A stretch of 64,000 bases of DNA from Nostoc sp. ATCC 43529 (GCA_003326205.1 LWTK01000020.1:124001-188000); one strand, 5' to 3'; shown: positions 37,883 to 47,379, counted from the stretch's first letter. Made by a program: numbers and translations. Notes: generated from the sequence alone by a model not told the origin.

Positions 37883-38728
37883 CTACAGATTGTCAACTCT
37901 AGATTCAATAGTAGATTGAACAGATGTGGACACATTAGATAAAAAATTGTAGCCTGTTTTGAGTTCAATTGAATCAACAGAAACTCTATATGTTCTCCAA
38001 TCGTTGTTTCTTATGCCTTGGGTATTGGGCATATCAACACTAATAACCCTCGTGCTAGTCGTAATCCCAGATGGCCCAGTACCAGGGTTAACGACTACAG
38101 CAATCTTCCAAACTCTATTTGGAACTTGAACTTTCCCATCGACAATTGTATTTCTTGTGCCATTCGAGCCAGTTCCACCAATACCGTAGGGGCCAGAAAT
38201 AATATATAGTTCTTTGCCCTGACTAACTAAGCTTCTCAAATAGTTTTCTAATGAAGCCCACGGTCCCTGATTATTATCTGGCGACTGTGGCACCATATTT
38301 GTCATCAAGAAGGTTGCAGAGTTATCGGTTATTGTTCTTGTTCTGTCAGCGGAAGGTGCCATGTGTCCTCTATCAAACCCGCTACCAGAATAATCAGAGC
38401 CACTTACTCGATACCATCCTGTAGGGAGGCTGGTATCAGCGCGGAAGTCGTCTTGTCTTGGTGCTGAACCAAGCCACGACGAGTTTAATTGCCAAGACAC
38501 CCAATTTGGAATCCCTCTGTCACGGCTGTAACTAAGTGCATACTGGGGTTTTAATAATAAATAGTTGTTTGGAATTGAGACGCTTGTTGTTGCATTACTT
38601 GGATTGCCCAAGGTTAAATGCACGCTCGATGATTGTGCTTTCGTTGGACGTAAATATGCAATCAGCGCTATGGGTAGGGCTACAGCTACACAAGGCAGCA
38701 GAAATTTAAAAAGCCTAGTTTTCCTCAT
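37883..38728 (-). CDS. nucA: DNA/RNA non-specific endonuclease NucA
   Basis: The protein matches NucA, a secreted sugar-non-specific beta-beta-alpha-metal nuclease. The start at ATG 38728 gives 281 residues with a normal signal peptide (MRKTRLFKFLLPCVAVALPI, then up to about TKA); the frame is open further upstream but would bury the signal. The motif DRGHMAPSADR has His122 as general base, Asn153 and Glu161 are at the expected metal and active-site places, and Arg91 fits the known catalytic arginine. The inhibitor gene nuiA lies convergent downstream. The role is DNA and RNA degradation outside the cytoplasm. Confidence 0.94.
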   Translation of the reverse strand: MRKTRLFKFLLPCVAVALPIALIAYLRPTKAQSSSVHLTLGNPSNATTSVSIPNNYLLLKPQYALSYSRDRGIPNWVSWQLNSSWLGSAPRQDDFRADTSLPTGWYRVSGSDYSGSGFDRGHMAPSADRTRTITDNSATFLMTNMVPQSPDNNQGPWASLENYLRSLVSQGKELYIISGPYGIGGTGSNGTRNTIVDGKVQVPNRVWKIAVVVNPGTGPSGITTSTRVISVDMPNTQGIRNNDWRTYRVSVDSIELKTGYNFLSNVSTSVQSTIESRVDNL

Positions 38729-39551
38729 ACTTTTAGTATTGAAAGACACAATTAGTCTCTTAGGCTTATGTTCTAAAATCAAGTATTCAGGGATACAAAA
38801 AGTATAAAAACTGTAAATTATTAAGCTGATTTGAGAATATGGGCACAAATCCATAGTTTGTAGCAACATCTATCTTCTTAGTTGAGAAGCCAAGATGCAC
38901 TTTTTCCTCACCACTACCAACCGTTTGATTTTCAAGGTAGGTCTATTATTTAATAGAAATAAGTAAGTATATTAATATATTTTGACAAAAAATAATATTT
39001 TAAAAAGATAAAATTTTATTTTCAACATAAGTAAATTGCAACTTTTATTTATAAATAAAATTGTATTTCAAGACCGTAAATAACTTACTTAGGTAAAAAT
39101 AATTATAGTTTAGCTATTATTGCAATAGACATATATCTTAAATTGATGTTTGGTGTATGGTTGCGTAGGTATAGGCTGTATTAAACCCAGCAGCTATAGC
39201 AAAGTTGAGCATTCATTTACCCGATCGCAAAGACACAAATATTTAGTTTACTTACCTAATTTAGATCTGATTGTTGGCGCTGTTACAACCCGTAATTTCA
39301 AAAACGTTTACTATCACCATAAGTACTTTAATAAAACCAAAGTAGTTCACTAGTAACACAAAACTCTGATTCATTAGAAAGTTTTGTTATTCTCTTATCT
39401 GGCTAAATCAGCTTATCTCAGTAAAATTCCAAAAATTTTCAATTTTCTTAAGGATTTAACAGTGATAAATTAACAATTCTAAATTTTGATTTTTCAATTC
39501 TGGCTTCTTCAAATTGTTATTTTTTCTGCGCCACTAGTTAAGAGGTAATCT
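38729..39551. other. Very AT-rich intergenic region
   Basis: About 820 bp separate nucA and devB, with long A/T runs around 38950-39130. It must hold the promoters for both (divergent) genes. A short frame at 39150-39353 has no coding character. No NtcA-type GTA-N8-TAC site was found by eye. Confidence 0.5.
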
Positions 39552-40757
39552 ATGGTGCGAAACTCAAAGCTAGGGTACACAACGTCCCCTAAGTCTATTC
39601 TGCGTCCATCCGTTGCTATAGGTATAATTGCATCTTTATTGGTTGGCGGAATAAGTTTTTATACAGTAAAACTCTGGCAAAATTCTGTCACTCAAGAATC
39701 ACAAGTGCCAGCAAAACAATTGCCGCAGTTAAAAACAGTAACAGCCTTAGGAAGAATCGAACCACAGGGTGAAGTAATTAAATTATCTGCTGCGGTGTCT
39801 GGGGAAGGAAGCCGAGTAGAAAAATTGTTAGTAAAGGAAGGCGATAGGGTAAAAGCAGGACAAGTAATTGCAATTTTGAGCAGCTACGATCGCCTACAAG
39901 CAGCATTAAAAGAGGCGCAAGAACAAGTCAAAGTAGCCCAGGCCAACCTAAACCGTACTCAAGCAGGTGCCAAACGCGGTGAAATTACCGCCCAAAAAGC
40001 AGCGATCGCCAGACTCAAAGCAGAACGCCAAGGCGATATTGACGCCCAAGCCGCGACAATTGCCAAATTCCAAGCCGAACTGCAAAACGCCCAAGCAGAA
40101 AACGAACGCTATGAGCAACTATATCAACAAGGAGCAATTTCCGCTTCCCAACGGGACAGCAAGCGTTTAAATTTGGAAACAGCCCAAAAAAACTTACAAC
40201 AAGCCCAAGCGCAGTTAAATCGCACCCAATCGACTAGCCAGCAACAAATTAAAGAAGCCACAGCAACACTCGATCGCATCAGCGAAGTCCGAGGAGTAGA
40301 TGTAGCAGCTGCCCAAGCAGAAGTCAATCGTGCCCTAGCAGCCATGAATCTAGCGGAAGTTAACCTCAAACAAGCCGAAGTGCGATCGCCCCAAAACGGA
40401 CAGATATTCAACATCCACACTCATCCCGGCGAATTAGTATCAAATGATGGCATTGCTGATATCGGGCAAACCAGCCAGATGTACGTCATCGCCGAAGTTT
40501 ACGAAAGCGATATCGGCAAAGTACATCCAGGGCAAAAAGTACGAATCTTTGGTGATTTTCTATCCATCGAACTCCAAGGAATCGTAGACCGCAAAGGCTT
40601 GCAAGTGCGGCGGCAAAATGTCATCGACACCGATCCTGCCACCAATATTGACAACAGAGTAGTAGAAGTCCATATCCAACTAGATAAAGCCTCCAGCCAA
40701 AAAGCCGCCAACCTAACCAATATGCAAGTTAAAGCAGTAATTGAAATTAGTCATTAG
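39552..40757 (+). CDS. devB: DevB-type membrane fusion protein of an ABC exporter
   Basis: The 401-residue HlyD-like protein has an N-terminal anchor (about residues 19-42), a lipoyl/barrel-sandwich half motif (GRIEPQGEVIKLSAAVSGEG and VEKLLVKEGDRVKAGQVIA), a long alpha-hairpin (about 110-260) and the second half motif (VRSPQNGQIFNIHTHPGELV). DevB links the inner-membrane DevCA pump to a TolC-type outer channel. In Anabaena the DevBCA system exports heterocyst envelope glycolipids, but related paralogues have other cargo. The stop codon falls in the TCATTRG repeat tract. devC and devA follow. Confidence 0.9.
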   Translation: MVRNSKLGYTTSPKSILRPSVAIGIIASLLVGGISFYTVKLWQNSVTQESQVPAKQLPQLKTVTALGRIEPQGEVIKLSAAVSGEGSRVEKLLVKEGDRVKAGQVIAILSSYDRLQAALKEAQEQVKVAQANLNRTQAGAKRGEITAQKAAIARLKAERQGDIDAQAATIAKFQAELQNAQAENERYEQLYQQGAISASQRDSKRLNLETAQKNLQQAQAQLNRTQSTSQQQIKEATATLDRISEVRGVDVAAAQAEVNRALAAMNLAEVNLKQAEVRSPQNGQIFNIHTHPGELVSNDGIADIGQTSQMYVIAEVYESDIGKVHPGQKVRIFGDFLSIELQGIVDRKGLQVRRQNVIDTDPATNIDNRVVEVHIQLDKASSQKAANLTNMQVKAVIEISH

Positions 40758-40881
40758 TCATTAGTCATTGGTCATTAGTCATTGGTCATTAGTCATTAGT
40801 CATTAGTCATTAGTCATTAGTCATTGGTCATTGGTCATTGGTCATTGGTCGTTAGTCATTAGTCATTGGTCATTAGTCATT
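40746..40881. repeat. Heptanucleotide tandem repeat (TCATTRG)n
   Basis: About nineteen copies of TCATTAG/TCATTGG run from the last codons of devB into the devB-devC spacer. The devB stop codon TAG is part of a repeat unit. Related short tracts occur at 42113-42170 and in inverted orientation near 45420-45555. Confidence 0.85.
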
Positions 40882-40935
40882 CTTTCTTCTCTGCTTCCCC
40901 TACCCCCCTGCCCCCCTCTCCACTCACTCCAAACT

Positions 40936-42108
40936 ATGGGATTAATTGAACAACTGCGACGCCGAACCCCTCTAGGATGGCTGCAACTAAGTCATGAAAA
41001 AAGTCGTCTATTAGTGGCTTTGTTAGGCATTGCCTTTGCCGATCTTCTGATGTTTATGCAGCTGGGCTTTCAGACTGCGCTGTATGACAGTAACACCAGA
41101 CTACATCGCAGTTTGCAAGCAGACATTGTTTTAATTAGTCCCCAAGCCCGTAACTTGCCAAGCTTATCTACCTTTTCTCGGCGGCGACTTTACCAAGCAA
41201 TGGATATACCGGGGGTGAAGTCAGCAGAACCGATGTATCTTAACAACACAATTTGGAAAAATCCTGTAACACACCGAGAGACTGGGGTGTTAGTTATCGG
41301 CTTTAATCCAGACAAGCCAGCCTTTGACTTGCCAGATGTTAACCAGCAATTGCAGGCAATTAAACTCTCAGGTGCGGCCTTGTTCGATCGCGGCGCTAGA
41401 GGAGATTATCAAAAAGCGATCGCCCAAATTGAGGAAGGTAAACTCGTAACTGCGGAAATAGAACGCCGCACAGTTATCATTAGCGGTTTATTCCAAGTCG
41501 GGGCTTCCTTCGGCGCTGAAGGTAACTTAATTACCAGCGATCGAGATTTTTTGCGGCTATTTTCTGGGCGACAGTCTAGCAGCGTCAGTCTAGGTTTGAT
41601 TAAGGTAAAACCAGGCTATGACCCGAAAAAAGTGGCAGCAATGCTCAAAGCCTACCTCAGAGATGATGTCAGAGTCCTAACCCACGCAGAATTTATTGAA
41701 TTTGAAAATAACTTTTGGAGAACAAACTCCCCAATTGGGTTTATTTTCAATCTGGGTGTATCGATGGGTTTTGTGGTGGGCGTAATCATTGTTTATCAAG
41801 TCCTCTCCACTGACGTTAATGCCCACGTTCGGGAATATGCCACCTTCAAAGCAATGGGATATCGCAATTACTACCTGCTAGGTGTGGTGTTTGAAGAGTC
41901 TTTAATATTAGCAGCACTAGGTTTCTTTCCCGGATTGGGAGTATCCTTAGCACTTTACCAACTGACTCGCAAAGCTACAAATTTGCCCATGTACATAACA
42001 CTGATTAGGGCATTACAAGTATTAGTGCTGACTATAATTATGTGTGCAATTTCAGGTGCGATCGCCACCCGCAAACTCCAAGCCACCGACCCCGCTGATA
42101 TGTTTTAA
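40936..42108 (+). CDS. devC: DevC-type ABC exporter permease
   Basis: The 390-residue protein is an FtsX/MacB-like permease: one membrane segment near the N-terminus (LVALLGIAFADLLMFMQLG), a large periplasmic domain, and three segments in the C-terminal third (IGFIFNLGVSMGFVVGVII, YYLLGVVFEESLILAALG, LQVLVLTIIMCAISGAI). The start is placed at ATG 40936 (MGLIEQLRRRTPLGW). The frame is open upstream, but those 35 codons are repeat sequence with no coding character. It acts with DevB and DevA in an export pump. Confidence 0.9.
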   Translation: MGLIEQLRRRTPLGWLQLSHEKSRLLVALLGIAFADLLMFMQLGFQTALYDSNTRLHRSLQADIVLISPQARNLPSLSTFSRRRLYQAMDIPGVKSAEPMYLNNTIWKNPVTHRETGVLVIGFNPDKPAFDLPDVNQQLQAIKLSGAALFDRGARGDYQKAIAQIEEGKLVTAEIERRTVIISGLFQVGASFGAEGNLITSDRDFLRLFSGRQSSSVSLGLIKVKPGYDPKKVAAMLKAYLRDDVRVLTHAEFIEFENNFWRTNSPIGFIFNLGVSMGFVVGVIIVYQVLSTDVNAHVREYATFKAMGYRNYYLLGVVFEESLILAALGFFPGLGVSLALYQLTRKATNLPMYITLIRALQVLVLTIIMCAISGAIATRKLQATDPADMF

Positions 42109-42197
42109 AAATTGTCATTTGTCATTGGTCATTGGTCATTTGCAAAGGACAAAACACAAATGACCAATGACGATCGTCACGAGTAATCGATCTATTT

Positions 42198-42902
42198 ATG
42201 ACTAGTCAACCCGTCATCTCTATTAAAAATCTCGACCACTACTTTGGTCACGGCTCACTCCGCAAGCAAGTTTTATGTAATATCAATTTGGAGATTAACG
42301 CTGGTGAAATTGTAATCATGACCGGGCCATCTGGTTCTGGAAAAAGTACTCTGCTGACCTTAGTGGGTGGGTTGCGTTCTACGCAATCTGGTAGTTTGCG
42401 GGTGTTGGGACGAGAACTTTGTGGTGCTAACGCCCAAGAACTAGTCCAGGTGCGACGCCATAACGGCTACATTTTCCAAGCACATAATTTGCATGGTAGT
42501 TTGACAGCGTTGCAAAACGTCAAAATAGCTTTGGAATTACATAAACGTATTAGTTTAAAAAATATGCGAACTCGGTCAGCCCAGATGCTAGAGCAGGTAG
42601 GATTAGGCAACCACTTGCATTATTATCCTGATGAACTGTCTGGGGGACAAAAACAAAGAGTAGCGATCGCCCGCGCCTTAGTCAGTCATCCCCAAATTAT
42701 CCTAGCCGATGAACCTACCGCCGCCCTTGACAGTCAAACGGGACGAGATGTGGTCAACCTCATGCAAAAACTGGCAAAAGAACAAGGCTGTACCATTTTG
42801 ATGGTTACTCATGACAACCGTATCCTAGACATTGCCGATCGCATCCTTCACATGGAAGATGGTAAGCTCAATTCAAAACTAAAACTATCAGCCTGGAGCT
42901 AA
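42198..42902 (+). CDS. devA: DevA-type ABC exporter ATPase
   Basis: The 234-residue ATPase has Walker A GPSGSGKST (43-51), the ABC signature LSGGQKQRVAIARAL, Walker B IILADEPTAALD and the H-loop MVTHD. It belongs to the LolD/MacB-like group and powers the DevC permease. The 89-bp gap after devC is largely an inverted repeat of the TCATTGG tract (TTTGTCATTGGTCATT with AATGACCAATGAC), which could reduce read-through and lower devA relative to devBC. The gene order devB-devC-devA is the classical one. Confidence 0.92.
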   Translation: MTSQPVISIKNLDHYFGHGSLRKQVLCNINLEINAGEIVIMTGPSGSGKSTLLTLVGGLRSTQSGSLRVLGRELCGANAQELVQVRRHNGYIFQAHNLHGSLTALQNVKIALELHKRISLKNMRTRSAQMLEQVGLGNHLHYYPDELSGGQKQRVAIARALVSHPQIILADEPTAALDSQTGRDVVNLMQKLAKEQGCTILMVTHDNRILDIADRILHMEDGKLNSKLKLSAWS

Positions 42903-43815
42903 TCATTGGTCATTATTAGGACTTACGCAAAAAACCTCTCAAACTCTTATTTCTCCGCGATCTCTGCGCCTCTGTGGTTCGATTTTCCGTAGCCTGTGCG
43001 TAAGTCCTGATTATAAGCCGTACAGACAAGGTTTAATCGCGTCTACCTACTATCCAGTAGACAAATAAGTTCAAAAATCAAAGCAAATTCCTATAAATTC
43101 GATAAATTAGGGAAATTTTATTTTTCAGATCGATTATTCCAGTTGATAAGTCGAAATTTCAAGCATTAATCTCGATTCTTAAAGACTCTTAGTCCACAGG
43201 GAAAATAATTAAGTAAAATTACTGAAATTTTTTATATTTTACCAACACACAAAAAATCTGTTATTACTATGTAGATGGAGATTAGGAATTACATACTAAA
43301 TTGAACTAGCTTTGTGTAAAATCCTAACGGGGTGAAATTTTTGGGTTATTTCTGGTACTTCCCCTCTGATTTAGCAGATTTAGCAGATTTGCTTAGACCA
43401 ACTTTGACCTTAAAGTGTGGTATTGATGTCCAGTTGAAGAAGTGTCCAGTTGATTCCCAGATTTTATTCAAGTACCATTATGTAGTGACTTTAACCATAA
43501 AAAGTTTCTTTTGTTGCTTAACAAGCGATCCCTATGGCAAGCCACTAAACCGGTTTTACCATCAATCAAGTGAAATTTGACGAACAATCACAATGCCATA
43601 CACCTTAGTTATTAGAGTTAATAGAAATTTACAAATTAAGCTTACAAATCATTCTCCATTAGTAACTGTTCGCTGTTGACTTAATTTTCATAAGTGCCTA
43701 GAGCATTGGGCAAACAAAATTTATGGCTTTCAACAACATCTGCTGTCAAAAGAAAATCCTACTAGTAATAAACTAGTCTATTTTCCAACACAAGCAAGGG
43801 ATTTATGGTAGCTCT
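42903..43815. other. Intergenic region with MITE-like element
   Basis: This region of about 900 bp contains the inverted-repeat element 42918-43008. The rest is AT-rich without a credible gene; a frame at 43332-43580 has poor codon character. Confidence 0.5.
42918..43008. repeat. MITE-like element, 91 bp, with perfect 12-bp ends
   Basis: AGGACTTACGCA (42918-42929) and TGCGTAAGTCCT (42997-43008) are perfect inverted repeats. The interior contains CTCCGCGATCTCTGCGCCTC, a common cyanobacterial intergenic motif. There is no coding potential. Confidence 0.7.
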
Positions 43816-44751
43816 ATGATTAATGAGAATCGCACTAGCAATTCAAATAAAAACTTGCTCGGCTTGAATGTCAAAAAGTTGACAGCTAATGGTCATGCAA
43901 TCAATTTGTTAAAGGGAATGTTTGCTGTTATTTCCATTACCTGGGCATTGCCTGTAGATGCTTTGCAAGTAAAAGTGACTCCAACTAATCCTCAATTAGG
44001 GGATACACTTTCGGTGGAAATTAATTTAGAAAATCAGGATAACAGTACAAATCCAACAGTAGCTATTGGTAAAAATACATACCCAGCATTTGAAATTGCG
44101 CCCAATCAGTATCGAGCTTTAATTCCTACAACTCCCTTGGAAAAAGCTGGAACTAGATCGCTTCAAGTTACAGGAGATGGTCAGGTACAAAACTTGGCAG
44201 TGAAAGTGCAAAATCGCAAATTCCCTGTACAACGCATTACTTTACCACCAGGTAAAGCTGGAGTGAATGCCACAGAGTATGAACTCAAGCGCGTAGCAGC
44301 TTTCAAAGCTCTACAAACACCAGAAAAATACTGGAATGGAGTATTTCTGAGACCAAATGCAGGGCGAATGAGTACAACCTATGGTGTACGTCGCTACTAT
44401 AATGGTAAATTTGCAGAGGACTACTATCATCGTGGCCTTGACTACGCTGGTGCTACCGGTTCAGCCGTAATTGCTCCAGCCGCTGGACGAGTTGCTTTGG
44501 TAGGTAGGGTATCCCAAGGATTTAGGGTTCACGGTAACGTAGTTGGCATTGACCACGGTCAGGGAGTGAGCAGTATTTTCATGCACCTGAGTCGTATTAA
44601 CGTTAAAGAAGGCGATTTTGTCAAAGCTGGTCAACTCATCGGCGCAGTAGGTTCAACAGGTGCCTCCACTGGGCCGCATTTGCACTGGGGTCTATATGTC
44701 AATGGGCTGTCTGTCGATCCAACACCTTGGCGAACTAAGGTTGTGAAATAG
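43816..44751 (+). CDS. M23 peptidoglycan endopeptidase
   Basis: The 311-residue protein has a hydrophobic segment at about residues 35-50 (MFAVISITWALPVDAL) that probably serves as the signal after a longer polar start. A beta-rich N-terminal domain follows (about 52-140, LQVKVTPTNPQLGDTLSVEI), then an M23 domain (about 175-305). Zinc ligands appear in YHRGLDYAGATG and in HLHWGLYVNG. It probably cleaves peptidoglycan cross-bridges. Unlike the M23 protein at 35.3 kb it has no coiled coil. ComFB follows in the same direction. Confidence 0.9.
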   Translation: MINENRTSNSNKNLLGLNVKKLTANGHAINLLKGMFAVISITWALPVDALQVKVTPTNPQLGDTLSVEINLENQDNSTNPTVAIGKNTYPAFEIAPNQYRALIPTTPLEKAGTRSLQVTGDGQVQNLAVKVQNRKFPVQRITLPPGKAGVNATEYELKRVAAFKALQTPEKYWNGVFLRPNAGRMSTTYGVRRYYNGKFAEDYYHRGLDYAGATGSAVIAPAAGRVALVGRVSQGFRVHGNVVGIDHGQGVSSIFMHLSRINVKEGDFVKAGQLIGAVGSTGASTGPHLHWGLYVNGLSVDPTPWRTKVVK

Positions 44752-44855
44752 TAGAGGCGGAATCGATCGCGTCTGTGTATAATTTGGATATTTTTGCCCA
44801 AAGTAAGCAAAATCAATTGAATTGATACCGTCCCTACCTTCCTTGGCTAACATAA

Positions 44856-45410
44856 ATGATGATAAGCGTTATGAGTATCGAAAAAATTGTAGAACAAGCT
44901 CTCCAGGATGGTTATTTGACACCAGCAATGGAAGCAGAAGTCGGTAGAATCTGTGACAACGCTTCGGAACTCTCTATTGAAGAGTATATGGCGCTCGATC
45001 GTCTAATGGGTGCGCTATTGACTGGTGAGGTAGTGGCGGTACCTCGAAAACAATTCATTAACGTTATGGAAGAATTGGTACTCACAGAAGCGATCGCCAG
45101 AGTCGCCGAAATTGAGGCCACTAGCGAAAGTTCTCTGGATGTTGGTGACATTGCAGCCTACGCTCTCAATCGGCTACCACCCTTGTATGCAACTACAGAA
45201 GAAGGTGCTAACTACCAGCGCCAACGCGCTCAAGTAGAACTGCAAGAACTAATTTCCCAGCAAGTAAATGAAGCGATCGGTCGTTACCTAGATCGACCTA
45301 ATTTCTTCCCAGAACGACAAGCCTTGGGCAAAAGCACTGGCAATGAAGCTCTCGTGCAAATTGGTGCTTTACTTAAGGCATATGCGCCTAATTTTGAGCA
45401 AAAATTATGA
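44856..45410 (+). CDS. ComFB-domain protein
   Basis: The 184-residue cytoplasmic protein has the late-competence ComFB domain in its C-terminal half: DVGDIAAYALNRLPPLYATT, then EEGANYQRQRAQ. The N-terminal half is helical (EYMALDRLMGALLTGEVVAV). ComFB-type proteins in cyanobacteria have been linked to cyclic-dinucleotide signalling and to motility or competence, but the role here is unproven. ATG codons at 44856, 44859 and 44871 are all possible starts. It lies 104 bp after the M23 gene, with a hairpin terminator after it. Confidence 0.85.
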   Translation: MMISVMSIEKIVEQALQDGYLTPAMEAEVGRICDNASELSIEEYMALDRLMGALLTGEVVAVPRKQFINVMEELVLTEAIARVAEIEATSESSLDVGDIAAYALNRLPPLYATTEEGANYQRQRAQVELQELISQQVNEAIGRYLDRPNFFPERQALGKSTGNEALVQIGALLKAYAPNFEQKL

Positions 45411-45457
45411 TTTAAGAGTCATTAGTTATTAGTCATCAGTTATTTGTTCCCTTTTAC

Positions 45458-45492
45458 AAAGTCTGAGCGTCAAAAGCCGACACTCAGACTTT
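45458..45492 (+). terminator. Hairpin terminator after the ComFB gene
   Basis: AAAGTCTGAG (45458-45467) and CTCAGACTTT (45483-45492) form a perfect 10-bp stem, followed by GAGTTTTATAATTT. It lies between convergent genes and may serve both. Confidence 0.65.
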
Positions 45493-45557
45493 GAGTTTTA
45501 TAATTTGTGCTTTTTCCTTTACTAATGACCAATGACTAATGACCAATGACCCTTTAT

Positions 45558-46583
45558 TCAATCACGCACTAACACAGTTGTTCCTAAACTTACTTGCTCG
45601 TACAACAATCTGACATCAGAATTACGCATTCTTAAGCAACCGTGAGATACAGCCGTTCCCAACAGGTCAATATCCGGTGTGCCATGAAAGCCAATTTCAT
45701 TCCGTCCATCTGACCAAAAGCCAATCCATCTGTCTCCCAAAGGACTATCTGTACCCGCCTCAAATATTTTGCCTGTAATTGGGTGACGCCAGACTGGAAA
45801 GTGTCGCATGTGCATTACTTGGAAAGAACCCGTCGGTGTTTCCCAACCTTTCTTACCTATAGCTATTGGGTAGCTAGCTATTACATCCTCTCCTGCGTAT
45901 ACGTAGGTGCGGCGATCGCTTAAATCAACCACAACTTTTGTTTTACCAGATACTAGTTTATTAGACGGTATTTGTTGGGCTGAAGCTTGAGGCCATAGAG
46001 CTTTTGGCCAACTGTCCACAATCGGATTTTGTTTTTCTGCTTGTGCCACTAGCCGTGTCTGAGTTGGCGGTTCTACTGGATTAGCTATATTTTTCTTAAT
46101 TGTCTGGGGCTTAGTTTCAGGCTTCACAGTAGAAGACTTGAACTTAGAAGCTTTTGGCTGAGTTACTTTAGCTAGATTTTTCTCAATTTTTTTCGACTTA
46201 GTTTCAGCCGTAAGTCTTCTAGACTTACGAACTGTTGCTTTAGCTACATTCTTTTTAATTTTTTTCGACTGAGAACTAGACTTAACCGCTGAAGACTTTG
46301 ATGTTAACTTCCTCTCAACAGTTGAGCCTTGGGTGTTTTCAACAGGAGGCATAGATGCACCCAGCGCAACTTGCCCTAAACTCACCTGTGAGAAATTCTT
46401 ATAGGCTTCCTCTGGACGGCTTCCTTGAGGGTTGTTTAGGTTAGAGCCTTGCCGCATCGCAGATGCAGACTTTTCAAATTGCCGTTGTGCTGTAGTAATG
46501 CGCCAATGCACAGCTAAAGACAAAAATGCTGTGCCAAAACAAAGCAACATTACCATACGCCCTACAGATTCATTCTTTACCAT
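45558..46583 (-). CDS. L,D-transpeptidase (YkuD domain)
   Basis: The 341-residue protein has an N-terminal membrane anchor (about residues 9-26), a long lysine/serine-rich linker with repeats such as SKKIEKNLAKVT (about 90-200), and a C-terminal YkuD domain (about 215-341). The catalytic motif is HGTPDIDLLGTAVSHGCLRM (His, then SHGCxR with the nucleophilic Cys). It forms 3-3 cross-links or attaches proteins to peptidoglycan. The basic linker may span or bind the cell wall. The gene is convergent with comFB. Confidence 0.92.
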   Translation of the reverse strand: MVKNESVGRMVMLLCFGTAFLSLAVHWRITTAQRQFEKSASAMRQGSNLNNPQGSRPEEAYKNFSQVSLGQVALGASMPPVENTQGSTVERKLTSKSSAVKSSSQSKKIKKNVAKATVRKSRRLTAETKSKKIEKNLAKVTQPKASKFKSSTVKPETKPQTIKKNIANPVEPPTQTRLVAQAEKQNPIVDSWPKALWPQASAQQIPSNKLVSGKTKVVVDLSDRRTYVYAGEDVIASYPIAIGKKGWETPTGSFQVMHMRHFPVWRHPITGKIFEAGTDSPLGDRWIGFWSDGRNEIGFHGTPDIDLLGTAVSHGCLRMRNSDVRLLYEQVSLGTTVLVRD

Positions 46584-46859
46584 TGCTATTGCCTATTGTT
46601 TATCCCTGACGTATCCAACTGAAGAATTAGATGGCTTCATCATCCGATCGCTAAAAATTTATCAATACTTATCACTTCTGATATAAATCTGCCAATAGCT
46701 CTGGGCAAACTAAGGCTATATGCGTCCCAACAGAAAAAATCCAAGCGAGGAATCTCATTCCTCCAAAATTCAGGAGGTCGTAAGCCTCTACTCAGACTTT
46801 CTAGTGCAACTTTGGAAATGCAGCAATCAATTCTTAATGGTGGGGGTGGGAGAAAAACT

Positions 46860-47012
46860 ATGTTTGAAAAACTATTGCTAGCAGTCACGATTACATTTTC
46901 CCTCAATTTCTTTTTTCAAGTTCACTTACCAGAACAAAATAACACTGGTGCCAGTTACGGGGTACAACCAGAACAATCAGCAACTATTCTGGTAAGAAAA
47001 TCAAAAAAATAA
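46860..47012 (+). CDS. Possible 50-aa secreted or membrane peptide
   Basis: A short frame starting MFEKLLLAVTITFSLNFFF has an N-terminal hydrophobic signal or anchor segment, followed by a polar tail (QVHLPEQNNTGASYGVQPEQ). A purine-rich GGTGGGGGTGGGAG precedes the ATG. The same frame is open to 46812. Its neighbours are an L,D-transpeptidase (divergent) and sigG. No homologue is recognised, and it could be spurious. Confidence 0.35.
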   Translation: MFEKLLLAVTITFSLNFFFQVHLPEQNNTGASYGVQPEQSATILVRKSKK

Positions 47013-47379
47013 ACCACCATCATCGCCACCAGAGCAGCCCAACTTCTAAAAATTATTGCCTAAATTTTAAAGGTATCAAGAAGTTAGAATTACAAAATTT
47101 TCATCTTCATCCTTATAACCAAATTTAATTATCTCGATCAAGCGTATATACCCAGTTGCTAAAAGTAACAAAATGTGCATATTTAATATGCCTTTGTTAG
47201 CTCATGGGAAAACAGAAACATCCAGGTAGTATAAGGAGAAACAGGCTCTTTTTACTGCTATAAATTTAGCCAAACTTGTGTGCCTCAGTGTTCCAGTCAT
47301 AAATCCGTCACCTTAGCAAGGAACTTGTGTCGTATTAGCAGGTCTAATAGAAAGGGATGATTTAGAGCCAGTACGATCT
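47013..47379. promoter_or_regulatory. sigG upstream region
   Basis: This 367-bp region is without a gene. Its last 60 bp contain the ECF-type promoter described separately. The rest is AT-rich with a palindromic GCATATTTAATATGC near 47175. Confidence 0.6.
47320..47347 (+). promoter_or_regulatory. ECF (sigma-E type) promoter upstream of sigG
   Basis: GGAACTT (47320-47326), a 15-base spacer and GTCTAA (47342-47347) agree with the E. coli sigma-E consensus GGAACTT-N15/16-GTCTAA. The ATG of the sigma gene is at 47380, leaving a leader of about 25 bases. Autoregulation by the ECF factor is inferred. Confidence 0.65.

Noticed and set aside
39150..39353. 67-residue frame upstream of devB
   Set aside because: It lies in very AT-rich promoter DNA with unlikely codon use; no domain or signal is visible.
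40746..40935. N-terminal extension of DevC encoded by the TCATTRG repeat (VIGHWSLVISHWSLV)
   Set aside because: It is repeat-derived and lacks a start signal; ATG 40936 gives the normal DevC start.
43332..43580. 82-residue frame in the devA to M23 intergenic region
   Set aside because: It starts in an AT-rich tract, has an irregular composition and a repeat-like DLADLADLL stretch, and no ribosome-binding site.
46640..46906. 88-residue minus-strand frame near the L,D-transpeptidase
   Set aside because: It overlaps repeat-like intergenic DNA (GAGGAATCTCATTCCTCC) and lacks a ribosome-binding site.
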